Shown here in pieces: positions 18,928 through 27,874 of a stretch of 64,000 nt of DNA (position 1 is its first letter; the number at the start of each line of letters is the position of its first letter). The stretch covers positions 124,001 through 188,000 of the forward strand of contig NZ_JACIAH010000005.1 in the NCBI RefSeq assembly GCF_014194695.1, read 5' to 3'. The notes beneath the pieces were generated by a model. It did no database searches and was not told the origin of the DNA. It was given only the letters and a program-made list of their open reading frames with translations. Position numbers and translations under genes: made by a program. Source of the DNA: Rhizobium sp. BK399. GTDB taxonomy: Bacteria; Pseudomonadota; Alphaproteobacteria; Rhizobiales; Rhizobiaceae.

Positions 18928-21189
18928 TCAGTTGCGCGAAGCGACCGGGCGAACGAGCGCCGTCACGCGGCGGATGGTGACACGGCGGTTTTCCTGGTTC
19001 GGTCCTTGCGTATTGACCTTGAGGTAACGCTCGCCGTAGCCCTGCGTTGCTAGGTTTTCGGGCGGGATGCCGTAAACGTCGGTCATGACGTTCGCGACGG
19101 ATTCAGCGCGCTGATCCGACAGGACGAGGTTGCTCTGGTCAGACCCCACAGCGTCCGTGTGACCTTCGATCAGGAAGGTTTCCGACGGATCCTTGCGCAG
19201 GACCTCATTGATGGCATCTGCAACCTTGCGCAAGCTGCGCGCCTGACTCATCGGGATTTCGGCACTGCCCGTCGCAAAGGTGATCGTATCGAGGTCAATA
19301 CGGCGAACCTTGTCGCGGATACGTGCCGAGTACTTCACTTCGTTCAGCGAATAGACACGCTCTACCGGTTCCACCGGCGGCTCGCGGAGGAAGTCGTAGT
19401 AGTCGCGGCCGTCGTCGCTGCTCGTGTCCATGATGTAGTCATCAAGCGGAATGCGCAGGCGCATCGGCGGCAGGTCGCGACCCGGATCCTCGAAGTAACC
19501 GCGGTCCGGATCTTCGTAGAGATCAGGCGAATAGTAGAGAACCGACTCACGGCCTCGGTTGTCGAGGCGCGACCGCTGGATGATATCGCCATAGCGATTG
19601 CGGATCGTCACGATCTGATAGCCGTCACGGTCGATGGTCTCGCGATAGCGATCCCGTGGCAGCTGCTCGTAAATCGGACGTTCGCCATCCCGCAGGAAGC
19701 GCCTGTCGTCATCGCCGCGAACGATCGTCTGGTTGTTGATCTGAATGATCACGCGATTGTCGTCGCCGCGCTCACCGAAACGTGCACCTTCCGGCCTGTC
19801 AAACTGCGGACGCCTGTCGAGGCGCCGGCCCTCTTCGCTGGTGACGGCTTCGATCTTGATCGGAGCGGCCTTGGCGCCTTCGGTTATGATCTGGGCGTCG
19901 GCATCCGACTTCGGGACGCGGAAGTTCTGCTCCTGTCCACGCTGCCTGTCGCGGTCACGGCGCGACTGGACCCCACCGGAGCGATCGGCGTCCTTGTCGC
20001 TATCGAGAACGGCAGCACCGTTTTCAACCGGAAGAACGACGGTTTCCGTGCTCTTGCTCGGATCAGCGGCAATCTCCTTACGACGCTCAAGCTCCTTGGG
20101 CGTGACCTTCTCCGGAGCAGGGATAGCCTGTTCTGCCTGACCGGCTGCCGGCTGGTCAGTCGGCTGCGCCGGGACTTGTTCCCCCTGCTGAACAGCCGGC
20201 TCGCCTGGCTGAGGCGCGGGAGCCTGCTCACCCTGCTGCTGAGCTGGCTGCATGCCGCCGGGTTGGGCTTCGATCGCCGGCTCCTGCGCGGGAACCGCCG
20301 GCTTTTCGGCCGTAGGCGCCGCCTCCGGCTTTGGAGCCTTTTCAGGCGCGGGCGACTCCTGCGGAACAGGCGTATTTTCGGCTGCCGGTGCCTCCTGCTG
20401 CTGAGCAGCCTTCTTGCGCGGCTTTACCGGCTGTTCCGAGCCATCCGTGGCCTGCTTGCTTCCCTTGCCCTTTTGCTGTGGCTCTTCGGTCTGCGGTTGA
20501 GCCTGCTCCTGCTGCGGGGCGCCCTGTTCGGGCTGCGGTTGCGGCGCGGCCTCTTCCTGCGATGGCTGCTTGTCACGCTTACGACGTGGCTTTTCCTGGC
20601 TTTCCACAGGCTGCTGTTCCTGGGCCGCCGGCGCTATCCGCTCCTGCGGAGCCGCGGCCTCAGCCGGCTCGGAGGCCGACTGCCGCTTCTTGCGCGGCTT
20701 TTCGACAGGGGCTGCTTCCTGCAACTGCTGTTCCTGGGCCGGGGCTATCTGCTCCTGCGGAGCCGCGGGCTCTGCCTGCTCGGCGGCCGGCTGCCGCTTC
20801 TTGCGCGGTTTTTCGACGGGGGCTGCCTCCTGCAATTGCTGTTCCACGACAGGCTCTTGCTGTGGCGCGGGCTGTGCCTCTGCTGCCGGCTCACGCTGCT
20901 TGCGTGGCTTTTCGGCAGGCGCTTCCTGCGATTGCTGTGGCTGCTCCTGCTGGGCGGCCGGCGCCTGTTCTTCACCGCCGCCGCCGTGCTGCTTGTGGTG
21001 CTTCTTCAGAAGCTCTTCGTCGGATGGCGCATCCTGTGCAACTTCGAAGCTGCCCGCGACTGCTTGCGGCAATGTGCGAACCTGTTCAACGCTGGCAGCT
21101 GCTGCGAAGGAATGTACTGGAGGGATTACGAGCGACAGCGACAACAGCGGAAAGGCGGCACTGGCAAACAATCTGGATTTCATTCCCAT
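18928..21189 (-). CDS. OmpA-family protein with a long repetitive Pro/Gln/Glu/Lys region
   Basis: A 753-residue envelope protein. A signal peptide of about 30 residues is followed by about 370 residues of low-complexity sequence rich in Pro, Gln, Glu and Ala. Within this a motif like QEAAPVEKPRKKRQ recurs several times. A charged middle region follows, and the C-terminal OmpA/MotB-like peptidoglycan-binding domain shows ITFATGSAEI, IEGHTDAVGSDQSN and LSDQRAESVANVM. It should anchor to the cell wall while the disordered part spans the periplasm. The ATG at 21189 has GAGGAG 5 nt upstream; an ATG two codons later is possible. Single gene, terminator downstream. Confidence 0.9.
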   Translation of the reverse strand: MGMKSRLFASAAFPLLSLSLVIPPVHSFAAAASVEQVRTLPQAVAGSFEVAQDAPSDEELLKKHHKQHGGGGEEQAPAAQQEQPQQSQEAPAEKPRKQREPAAEAQPAPQQEPVVEQQLQEAAPVEKPRKKRQPAAEQAEPAAPQEQIAPAQEQQLQEAAPVEKPRKKRQSASEPAEAAAPQERIAPAAQEQQPVESQEKPRRKRDKQPSQEEAAPQPQPEQGAPQQEQAQPQTEEPQQKGKGSKQATDGSEQPVKPRKKAAQQQEAPAAENTPVPQESPAPEKAPKPEAAPTAEKPAVPAQEPAIEAQPGGMQPAQQQGEQAPAPQPGEPAVQQGEQVPAQPTDQPAAGQAEQAIPAPEKVTPKELERRKEIAADPSKSTETVVLPVENGAAVLDSDKDADRSGGVQSRRDRDRQRGQEQNFRVPKSDADAQIITEGAKAAPIKIEAVTSEEGRRLDRRPQFDRPEGARFGERGDDNRVIIQINNQTIVRGDDDRRFLRDGERPIYEQLPRDRYRETIDRDGYQIVTIRNRYGDIIQRSRLDNRGRESVLYYSPDLYEDPDRGYFEDPGRDLPPMRLRIPLDDYIMDTSSDDGRDYYDFLREPPVEPVERVYSLNEVKYSARIRDKVRRIDLDTITFATGSAEIPMSQARSLRKVADAINEVLRKDPSETFLIEGHTDAVGSDQSNLVLSDQRAESVANVMTDVYGIPPENLATQGYGERYLKVNTQGPNQENRRVTIRRVTALVRPVASRN
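20590..20940 (-). repeat. Tandem coding repeats in the OmpA-family gene
   Basis: A module of about 105-120 bp is repeated with drift. The clearest copies are near 20690-20735 and 20795-20845, with degenerate copies on both sides. Each encodes a KPRKKRQ-like basic cluster followed by Ala/Glu/Pro/Gln sequence. Repeats like this can vary in number by slippage or recombination. Confidence 0.65.
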
Positions 21190-21512
21190 AGGGGCTCCTC
21201 GTTGTACTTTATGTTCTTGAGACGCAGTCGTGGCCGCGTCCGATTTTGGGGCGTTCACCCACGGCGAAAACCGCGCGGGGACTGCATTTGTTCCACGAGT
21301 CTTAGGAACTGGACTATTAACCCGGTATGAATGTGGCAGTGCGGCATTGTTCATCTTCGCCATAGTTGACCGTTCGCCGCGCCCCTGCGATTCCAGTTGC
21401 AATTCCTCAAAAAAAGGTTTGAGTATCGCGCCAAGGCAGCGCCCAGCGCCGCCCTGCTCAGCCGCCGTCCAAAAGAAGAACACGAGCGGCAGCACCAACA
21501 GAGAGGACTAAC
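21190..21512. promoter_or_regulatory. Divergent promoter region, OmpA-family gene and amino-acid binding protein
   Basis: A 323-bp gap. It holds the ribosome sites of both genes and an inverted repeat, CTCAAA at 21406-21411 and TTTGAG at 21418-21423, about 90 bp before the binding-protein gene. No small gene is convincing here. Confidence 0.45.
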
Positions 21513-22289
21513 ATGCGTATCTCCACCCGTATTCTCGCCGCCGCTTCTGTCGCCGCGATGTCTCTTTTCGCAGGCGCCGCCATGGCTGATGGTGAGAAGT
21601 ATGTCATCGGCACGGACTCGACCTATCCGCCCTTCGAATATGTTGACGCCAGTGGGCAGTTCCTGGGCTTCGACATGGACATCGCCCGCGCACTCTGCGC
21701 CGAGATGAAGGCCGACTGCACCATCGTCAGCAGCGACTGGGACGGCATCATTCCAGCACTCCAGGCCAAGAAGTTCGACATGATCATCTCGTCCATGTCG
21801 ATCACGCCTGAGCGCTCGAAGCTCGTCGACTTCACCAACAAGTACTACAACACCCCGCCGGCAATCGCCGTGCCGAAGGATTCGACCATCACCGACGTTG
21901 CCGGCCTGAAGGGCAAGACGATCGGCGCGCAGACCTCGACCACCCACTCGAACTACGCTGAAAAGCACCTGCCCGACACCGAGCTGAAGCTCTACCCGAC
22001 GGCAGACGAATACAAGCTCGACATCGCGAACGGCCGTGTTGACGCCGTCATCGACGACATCGTCGTGCTGTCGCAGTGGGTCAAGTCGGATGCCGGCGCA
22101 TGCTGCAAGATCCTGACGCCGCTCCCGGTCGACAAGGAAATCAACGGCGTTGGTGCAGGCATTGCCGTCCGTAAGGGCGACGACGCGCTGCGCGAAAAGC
22201 TGAACACCGCGATCGCTGCGATCCGCACCAGCGGTGAGTACAAGAAGATCCAGGACAAGTACTTCGACTTCAACGTTTACGGCGAATAA
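21513..22289 (+). CDS. Amino-acid ABC transporter, periplasmic binding protein
   Basis: A 258-residue solute-binding protein of family 3 (lysine/arginine/ornithine/histidine/octopine group). A signal peptide ending AAMAD is followed by the family block YPPFEYVDASGQFLGFDMDIARALC and by ISSMSITPERSKLVDFT, where Arg binds the ligand carboxylate. The type suggests a basic amino acid or opine. Two permease genes follow after a hairpin terminator. No ATPase gene is adjacent, so the transporter must use one encoded elsewhere. Confidence 0.9.
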   Translation: MRISTRILAAASVAAMSLFAGAAMADGEKYVIGTDSTYPPFEYVDASGQFLGFDMDIARALCAEMKADCTIVSSDWDGIIPALQAKKFDMIISSMSITPERSKLVDFTNKYYNTPPAIAVPKDSTITDVAGLKGKTIGAQTSTTHSNYAEKHLPDTELKLYPTADEYKLDIANGRVDAVIDDIVVLSQWVKSDAGACCKILTPLPVDKEINGVGAGIAVRKGDDALREKLNTAIAAIRTSGEYKKIQDKYFDFNVYGE

Positions 22290-22317
22290 GAAAAGCTGTA
22301 GGTCGCTCATAAAGCTG

Positions 22318-22344
22318 ATGGCGGAAGGCTTGCTCTTCCGCCAT
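22318..22344 (+). terminator. Intra-operon terminator between binding protein and permeases
   Basis: ATGGCGGAAG pairs with CTTCCGCCAT around a 7-nt loop, followed by TTTTG. A partial terminator or mRNA-stabilising stem here would explain a higher level of the binding protein than of the permeases, as in other uptake operons. Confidence 0.75.
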
Positions 22345-22402
22345 TTTTGTTTGACAAGGATGGAAAGATCAAAGCGGTACAAACCGCGAGGGGAAAACTG
22401 GC

Positions 22403-23206
22403 ATGGGCGGATTATTTTCCGCGCTGGGCTCATTGTGGGCCTGGATTGGGCATATCTTCGATCCGCTTTGCGGACCTGCAGGACTCTTCACCTGGTTCGG
22501 CTCTTCGACGATCCTGGCCTGCGGCGACACTGGTTGGGGCGATGAGATCGCCGCCGGCCTGAAGGTCACCGTTGCAGTCGCTCTGGTAACGCTGCCGATC
22601 GGATTGATCATCGGCTTTCTCGTGGCACTCGGCCAGCAGTCGGAAGAGAAATCGGTCCGCCTGGCCGCCGGCATCTACACCACGATCTTCCGCGGCCTGC
22701 CGGAACTGCTGACGCTGTTCATCATCTATTACGGGATGCAGATCCTGATCCAGTCGGTCCTCGCCTCCTTCGGATACGAAGGCCGCATCGAGATCAATGC
22801 CTTCTTCGCGGGCATGATTGCCCTTTCGGTCGTATTCTCCGCCTATTGCTCCGAAGTGCTGCTCTCGGCTTTCCGCGCCATTCCCAAGGGCCAATACGAG
22901 GCCGGCGACGCCTTGGGCTTCCATCGCGGCCGCACCCTGTTCCTGATCGTGCTGCCACAGCTGGTGCGGATCGCCCTGCCCGGCCTGGTGAACCTCTGGA
23001 TGATCCTGCTCAAGGACACGTCCTACGTCTCGATCATCGGCCTTGCGGATATCCTGCGCCAAACAGGCGTCGCCGTTAAGGTCACCAAGCAGGCGTTCCT
23101 CTTCTATACCGTTGCCTGCGCTCTCTATCTCGGTCTCGCCGTTATTTCCTCCTTCGGGCTCAGCTACATCGAGCGGTGGGCCAAGCGATCGGAGATCAGC
23201 CGATGA
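22403..23206 (+). CDS. Amino-acid ABC transporter permease (first)
   Basis: A 267-residue inner-membrane permease of the HisQ/OccQ type with about five or six helices. It shows the conserved start YTTIFRGLPELLTLFIIYYG and the cytoplasmic EAA loop around GQYEAGDALGFHRGRTLFLIVLPQ, which contacts the ATPase. It overlaps the next permease by 4 bp (ATGA), so the two are translationally coupled and form a heterodimer. Confidence 0.9.
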   Translation: MGGLFSALGSLWAWIGHIFDPLCGPAGLFTWFGSSTILACGDTGWGDEIAAGLKVTVAVALVTLPIGLIIGFLVALGQQSEEKSVRLAAGIYTTIFRGLPELLTLFIIYYGMQILIQSVLASFGYEGRIEINAFFAGMIALSVVFSAYCSEVLLSAFRAIPKGQYEAGDALGFHRGRTLFLIVLPQLVRIALPGLVNLWMILLKDTSYVSIIGLADILRQTGVAVKVTKQAFLFYTVACALYLGLAVISSFGLSYIERWAKRSEISR

Positions 23207-24033
23207 GCCACGCCCAGACCCTCATTCCGGCGCAGCCGGCGCCGAAGCAAGCGCACAAGCCGATCACCGTTGCACGCATCACCGGTTACGTGGTCGTCGC
23301 TCTCTGGATTCTTCTTGCCGCCGCGCTGATTGCAATGGTGGTCAGCGGTTGGGATTCGGAAAAATTTACCCGCTACGGTCCCCGCTATCTGCATGGCCTG
23401 TACACGACGATCATGCTCGTGGTGATCTCGGTTTTCTTTGGCGCCATCCTCTCCTTGCCGCTGGCCTTTGCCCGCATGTCGAAGAACAAGGTCATCAACG
23501 GCATCGCCTATTGCTACGTCTACGTGTTCCGCGGCACCCCGCTGCTCGCCCAGCTCTTCCTCATTTATTACGGCCTCGGCGGCTTCCGGCCGCAGTTGGA
23601 AGCCGTCGGACTTTGGTGGTTCTTCCGCGACGCATGGTTTTGCGGCCTGTTTTCAATGACCATCAACACGGCCGCCTATCAGGCGGAAATTCTGCGCGGC
23701 GCCATCCAGAGTGTTCCGCGCGGCCAGCACGAGGCCGCGGCTTCGCTCGGAATCCACAAGGTCATCGCCTTCCGCAAGATCATCCTGCCGCAGGCGCTGA
23801 TTGTCGCCCTGCGCCCCTACGGCAACGAGATCATCTTGTTGATCAAGGGCTCAGCGGTCGTCGCGATCATCACCGTTCTCGACCTGATGGGTGAAACGCG
23901 CTACGCCTTCTCGCGCACCTTCGATTACCAGACATACCTTTGGGCGGCGATCTTCTACCTCAGCATGGTCGAGGCGCTGCGCCATCTCTGGGCTTGGATC
24001 GAGCGCCGCCTCACCCGCCACCTGAAGCGCTGA
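23203..24033 (+). CDS. Amino-acid ABC transporter permease (second)
   Basis: A 276-residue partner permease of the HisM/OccM type. It has a longer polar N-terminus, then VYVFRGTPLLAQLFLIYYG and the EAA loop GQHEAAASLGIHKVIAFRKIILPQ. The start ATG at 23203 overlaps the stop of the first permease. The expected ATP-binding gene does not follow: the next 160 bp are non-coding and the next gene is usg. Confidence 0.9.
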   Translation: MSHAQTLIPAQPAPKQAHKPITVARITGYVVVALWILLAAALIAMVVSGWDSEKFTRYGPRYLHGLYTTIMLVVISVFFGAILSLPLAFARMSKNKVINGIAYCYVYVFRGTPLLAQLFLIYYGLGGFRPQLEAVGLWWFFRDAWFCGLFSMTINTAAYQAEILRGAIQSVPRGQHEAAASLGIHKVIAFRKIILPQALIVALRPYGNEIILLIKGSAVVAIITVLDLMGETRYAFSRTFDYQTYLWAAIFYLSMVEALRHLWAWIERRLTRHLKR

Positions 24034-24037
24034 AGAG

Positions 24038-24069
24038 GTTGGCAGCACTCACTGCCGACAGCTGCCAAC
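24038..24069 (+). terminator. Hairpin downstream of the permease operon
   Basis: GTTGGCAGC at 24038-24046 pairs perfectly with GCTGCCAAC at 24061-24069 around a 14-nt loop. No T-run follows, so it is either a weak terminator or a 3'-end stabilising stem. Confidence 0.45.
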
Positions 24070-24192
24070 GACTTGAAATTAAAAGATAAATCCATGAGAC
24101 ACTAGCAATTCGTCAAGCTTGGGTTAAGCTTATCGTGGTTCCATTTTATGGATCGCTAATACGCGATCATTGGAACCAGAAGCGAGACGACG

Positions 24193-24459
24193 ATGCACAA
24201 GGACATGGAAAGGCAGCTGCAAGGCTACGGCCTGACGACGGCCCAAATTATCTACCGGATGCCGGATCACCGAACGATCCTCCAGACCTATATCTGGCAG
24301 GACTACGACCTTGCTCCGGACTTTCCAGAAATGCGCAGTTTCCTGAAGTTCTGGCAGGAGAAGCTCGACGGGCCGTTGCATTCGGTGCGCTACATTCACC
24401 GCAAACTGATCTCGGCCACCGAATGGCGCGCGCTGAGAGGTGAATTCATAATCAACTGA
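24193..24459 (+). CDS. usg: Usg family protein
   Basis: An 88-residue soluble protein of the Usg family, first noted next to trpF in Caulobacter and restricted largely to alphaproteobacteria. The recognisable core is LTTAQIIYRMPDHRTILQTYIWQDYDLAPDFPEM, followed by RYIHRKLISATEWRAL. No enzymatic function is known. The ATG at 24193 is taken; a second ATG four codons later is possible. It converges on the DUF2270 gene, 17 bp away. Confidence 0.85.
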   Translation: MHKDMERQLQGYGLTTAQIIYRMPDHRTILQTYIWQDYDLAPDFPEMRSFLKFWQEKLDGPLHSVRYIHRKLISATEWRALRGEFIIN

Positions 24460-24476
24460 TCGGGCCGCACGGCCGG

Positions 24477-25199
24477 TCAGACATGAGCCTCCCCTTTGAC
24501 GAACTCGTCTTCGTCCATCTCTCGGTGCAGTGTGCCATAGAGGATGCCGGCATAGGCCAATACAACGACGCAGAGCACTGCCCAGCCGGGAATTGGCCCA
24601 AGTGCCGCGTTCTCGACCACATAGGTCCAGGAATGTGTCTGCGTCAGCGGATTGCCTTCGGTCTGGAGCTTGGGTGTCGTGATTTTCAAGCACCATGCGA
24701 GCAGCAGGATCAGGTACATCCAGCAATAGTTTCGCCGCAGTCGACGCTTTACCGCCCCGTGGTAGCTCAGCAGAAATTGCGGATTGCGCAAGCTCTTGGC
24801 AATCGCGCCGGCCCAATCGGCTTTGAAATCACCATTCGGCGCCAGGATCTGTGCGAAATAGCCTCGCTCAAGCTTCCGTACGCGGGCACGATAAATGTCG
24901 AAGAAACGATAGCGACGGGCCTCGATGAGCAGCAGCAACGTAATCAGCATCATCCCGAAAAGCAGCACGCCGTGATGCGAACTCGGTGTCGAAAGTGAAA
25001 CCGAAAGCAGCGCCGCCGCCACGGTGATCGCCCAATTCGATGTGCGGTCGATGCGATCCCGCCAGCTGATCATCCGGCCGAGCTCACCGCGGTAATAGTG
25101 GCTGAGCGTATTCGTGATCTCGCCTGGAGTTGCCGGGAGCGCCGGGCGCAGACTATCCAACTCCTTCTCGAAATTTGCCTTGCTGACTTCGGCGACCAT
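24477..25199 (-). CDS. DUF2270 integral membrane protein
   Basis: A 240-residue membrane protein of unknown function. The family core FLLSYHGAVKRRLRRNYCWMY and RYRFFDIYRARVRKLERGYFA is visible. Hydrophobic segments lie at about residues 54-70, 75-93, 160-178 and 205-222. The ATG at 25199 has GGAGG 7-8 nt upstream; a GTG start at 25238 would add 13 residues but has no ribosome site. It is divergent from the methyltransferase. Confidence 0.82.
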   Translation of the reverse strand: MVAEVSKANFEKELDSLRPALPATPGEITNTLSHYYRGELGRMISWRDRIDRTSNWAITVAAALLSVSLSTPSSHHGVLLFGMMLITLLLLIEARRYRFFDIYRARVRKLERGYFAQILAPNGDFKADWAGAIAKSLRNPQFLLSYHGAVKRRLRRNYCWMYLILLLAWCLKITTPKLQTEGNPLTQTHSWTYVVENAALGPIPGWAVLCVVVLAYAGILYGTLHREMDEDEFVKGEAHV

Positions 25200-25323
25200 G
25201 GCATTTCCTCCATTTTGTTCTTGTTCATTAGAGGACACTTACTTTGCTCCTCGAACGTCGCCATTGCAAAAGACATTCAGTCGCCGTAGACGCAGCTTTG
25301 GAATAAAATGATGGTGAATTGCT

Positions 25324-26139
25324 ATGGCCAAGAAGATCGACGAAGACGCACTCGCGGAAGCCTATGACCGGGCACTTGCACTCGAGAAGGCGGGCGACGT
25401 TGACGCCGCCGTGAAGGCCTATGAAGAGGTCCTCGCCATCGATCCGGAAGATCATGGCGGTGCCGCCGTGCGGATCGCTTCCATGGGCCGTGGCGAGACG
25501 CCGACCAAGGCGCCCGACGCCTATGTCGAGACCCTGTTCGACCAGCATGCCGAAGTCTTCGAGGATGTCCTCGTGGAACAGCTCGGCTACCATGTGCCGA
25601 TGATGGTCCGCCAACGGCTGCAGGAATTAAAACTCGGCCCCTTCAAGCGCATGCTCGATCTTGGCTGCGGTACTGGCCTCACCGGCAGCGCGCTCGGTGA
25701 TCTCTGCGAAGATATGACCGGGATCGACATCTCCGAAAACATGGTCGAGATCGCCCATGAAAAGGAGCTCTACGAAACGCTCTTCGTCGCGGAGGTAGAA
25801 GATTTCCTCGACGACAATGACGAGGACCCGTTCGACCTCATCACCGCAACGGACGTCCTGCCCTATCTCGGCGCGCTCGAACCGCTGTTCTTCGGCGCGG
25901 CGGAAAATCTGAACCCGGATGGTTTCTTCATCTTCTCATCGGAGGAACTTTCCGAGGCTTCGGGAAACGGCCAGCCGTATATGGTCGGACCTCATCAGCG
26001 CTTCCTCCATTCGGCGACCTATATTCGCGAAAGGCTGGCGGCAACCGGCTTCACGCTCGTCGAAATGAGGGAGATCAACGTTCGCATGCAAGAAGGCCTT
26101 CCGAGTCCAGGCCATCTGGTGATTGCGCGACGTGGCTGA
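25324..26139 (+). CDS. SAM-dependent methyltransferase with N-terminal TPR
   Basis: A 271-residue class I methyltransferase. Residues about 5-45 form a TPR-like pair of helices (AEAYDRALALEKAGDVDAAV). Motif I, LDLGCGTGL, is at about residues 110-118, and the post-motif acid is in GIDISENMVEIA. The arrangement matches a widespread group of TPR-methyltransferases whose substrate is not known. It is a single gene with a normal ATG. Confidence 0.85.
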   Translation: MAKKIDEDALAEAYDRALALEKAGDVDAAVKAYEEVLAIDPEDHGGAAVRIASMGRGETPTKAPDAYVETLFDQHAEVFEDVLVEQLGYHVPMMVRQRLQELKLGPFKRMLDLGCGTGLTGSALGDLCEDMTGIDISENMVEIAHEKELYETLFVAEVEDFLDDNDEDPFDLITATDVLPYLGALEPLFFGAAENLNPDGFFIFSSEELSEASGNGQPYMVGPHQRFLHSATYIRERLAATGFTLVEMREINVRMQEGLPSPGHLVIARRG

Positions 26140-26266
26140 TGGCAGTCGCGAAATATCCGCGCGACACAGGGTTTTACGGCAAAATACAACCACCAATTGC
26201 GTCTCGTTGGTAGACGAGTGACCATTTGAGGCTGAACCTCTCAGAGCAACCCTGGGGAGAGGTCGC

Positions 26267-27874
26267 ATGGGAGAGTCGCAACCATTCAACATCGCTAACT
26301 TACTGCGCTGGCTCCATTCGGAATTGCACGACTTGGACATCCAGTGGCCGGTTTTGCTTTTGGCAGTCTTTATCCCCCTGCTGCTCATCTACGCGCGCAA
26401 TGACATACGCGTGCGACGCCTGCGTATCATTTCGGACTTCATAGCCTCCTATCCGACAACGAGGGACCAGGACCCAGCGAGGGCCGGCGTTCCATCGGAC
26501 AGGCCGGGTAGCAATCCGGCCCTCGAGTTTGTGACATCGAAATATCTATCCGATCTGCGCGAACCGGACGACCAACCGATCCGGCTCGGTTCCGAGGGCC
26601 TGATCAAGGAGATCGAAAGGCGGATGCGGTCGTCGCGCATCATCGGCAACGCGGGCGACCTCCGGCTGTTTCTTTCCGCGCTCGGCTTCATGGTCATTTG
26701 CTATTTTGGGTTTGGCAGCTTGCTCAAGGCGCTTGAAACCGGGCTGCAGGTTGCAGGTGTCGAGGGCGCCCCAATATGTGGCGCAACAACCACGTGCTGC
26801 CCACCGAACGCCTTCCTGGGTCAGATCCGGATCATAGGCACGCTGACATTCGCAGGCGCCTTTATTGCAGCGATCCGCCAGTTCATTCGCAGCCTCGCAG
26901 TCTTTGATCTCTCCGCCTACACAATTATCTGGCAGACAGCGGAGATATTTGCCTCCGTAGCGATCGTAATCTTCCTCTACGTCGCCTTCACCGATCCGAC
27001 ACGCCTGCTGGGAACGCTGGGCGCGGGCGGCGACGGAGCACGCGATTGTACCCATATTTCATGGGTGTGGCTTGCGCTTGCTCCCTTGCTGGGTCTAGCG
27101 CCGCAGAGCGCGACCAAGTTCCTGCTCATCAAGATGCAGTCGATCATCTCGTGGATAAAGATGGACGACGACCGCTTCTATCCAGTGACCCGTGTCACCC
27201 CTCTGGATGTGCTCGACGGGATCGACTACGCCACCCGCTTCAGGCTCGAGGAGTGCGGCATCTACGACGTCCAGAACCTTGCCACCTACAATCCGATCCA
27301 GCTTCACATCGAGTCGCCTTACGGCATCTATCAGACGATTGACTGGGTCGGACAGGCGCAGCTCTGCAATATGCTGGGCCTCCCTAAGTATCTGATGCTG
27401 AAGCAACTGAACATCCGCACTGTCTTCGATCTGGAGCGCGCCATCGACTACGGAGGACGGGAGGCTGCGCCCACCGAAAAAGCAGGGCCCGACGAATTCG
27501 ATAAGATCTATGCGGGCGTTCTTTTTGCCGTTACCGCAGACGCGCGCAGGATCGGCGAACTTGGCGGCCTCAACGCGTTTATCATACGCAATGAACCCAC
27601 AAATTCGCTGCCACCAGGAGACAGTCCTTCGGCATCTGCTCTTCCGCCCATCCAAGCAGCAACTGTCGATGAATATTTTACCTGGGCTTGCCGAACCATC
27701 ACCGAGAATCCAGCGAAAACGAAGGCTTGCGTGGAGCACTTGATCGGATGGATCGCTGACGACCTCCACGTTCGGCGGCTACGGCGGATCTGGCAAGAGA
27801 TGTCGGATGATCTAGGCAATCGCTCGAAGCGACTGGACAACGGGCCGGCACCTCCTCAACCCGTCAATAGTTAG
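26267..27874 (+). CDS. Polytopic membrane protein with helix-hairpin-helix-like C-terminal region, unrecognised
   Basis: A 535-residue protein I cannot place in a named family. Hydrophobic segments are near residues 26-42, 130-152, 188-208, 220-243 and 265-288. The remaining ~245 residues are soluble. That region has two similar motifs, RLEECGIYDVQNLATYNP and MLKQLNIRTVFDLERAID, each reading like the Leu-x-x-x-Gly/Asn-Ile-x-Thr/Asp-Val-x-x-Leu core of helix-hairpin-helix or DUF4332-type domains. The ATG at 26267 follows GGGGAGAGG. Its stop codon lies in the first of two direct repeats that precede gst. It is transcribed with the gst operon direction but a promoter probably intervenes. Confidence 0.7.
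   Translation: MGESQPFNIANLLRWLHSELHDLDIQWPVLLLAVFIPLLLIYARNDIRVRRLRIISDFIASYPTTRDQDPARAGVPSDRPGSNPALEFVTSKYLSDLREPDDQPIRLGSEGLIKEIERRMRSSRIIGNAGDLRLFLSALGFMVICYFGFGSLLKALETGLQVAGVEGAPICGATTTCCPPNAFLGQIRIIGTLTFAGAFIAAIRQFIRSLAVFDLSAYTIIWQTAEIFASVAIVIFLYVAFTDPTRLLGTLGAGGDGARDCTHISWVWLALAPLLGLAPQSATKFLLIKMQSIISWIKMDDDRFYPVTRVTPLDVLDGIDYATRFRLEECGIYDVQNLATYNPIQLHIESPYGIYQTIDWVGQAQLCNMLGLPKYLMLKQLNIRTVFDLERAIDYGGREAAPTEKAGPDEFDKIYAGVLFAVTADARRIGELGGLNAFIIRNEPTNSLPPGDSPSASALPPIQAATVDEYFTWACRTITENPAKTKACVEHLIGWIADDLHVRRLRRIWQEMSDDLGNRSKRLDNGPAPPQPVNS

Noticed and set aside
19159..21330. 723-codon plus-strand open frame opposite the OmpA-family gene
   Set aside because: It is the antisense shadow of a GC-rich repetitive gene; its Leu/Arg-rich product has no domain, and the minus-strand gene has a signal peptide, an OmpA domain and a terminator.
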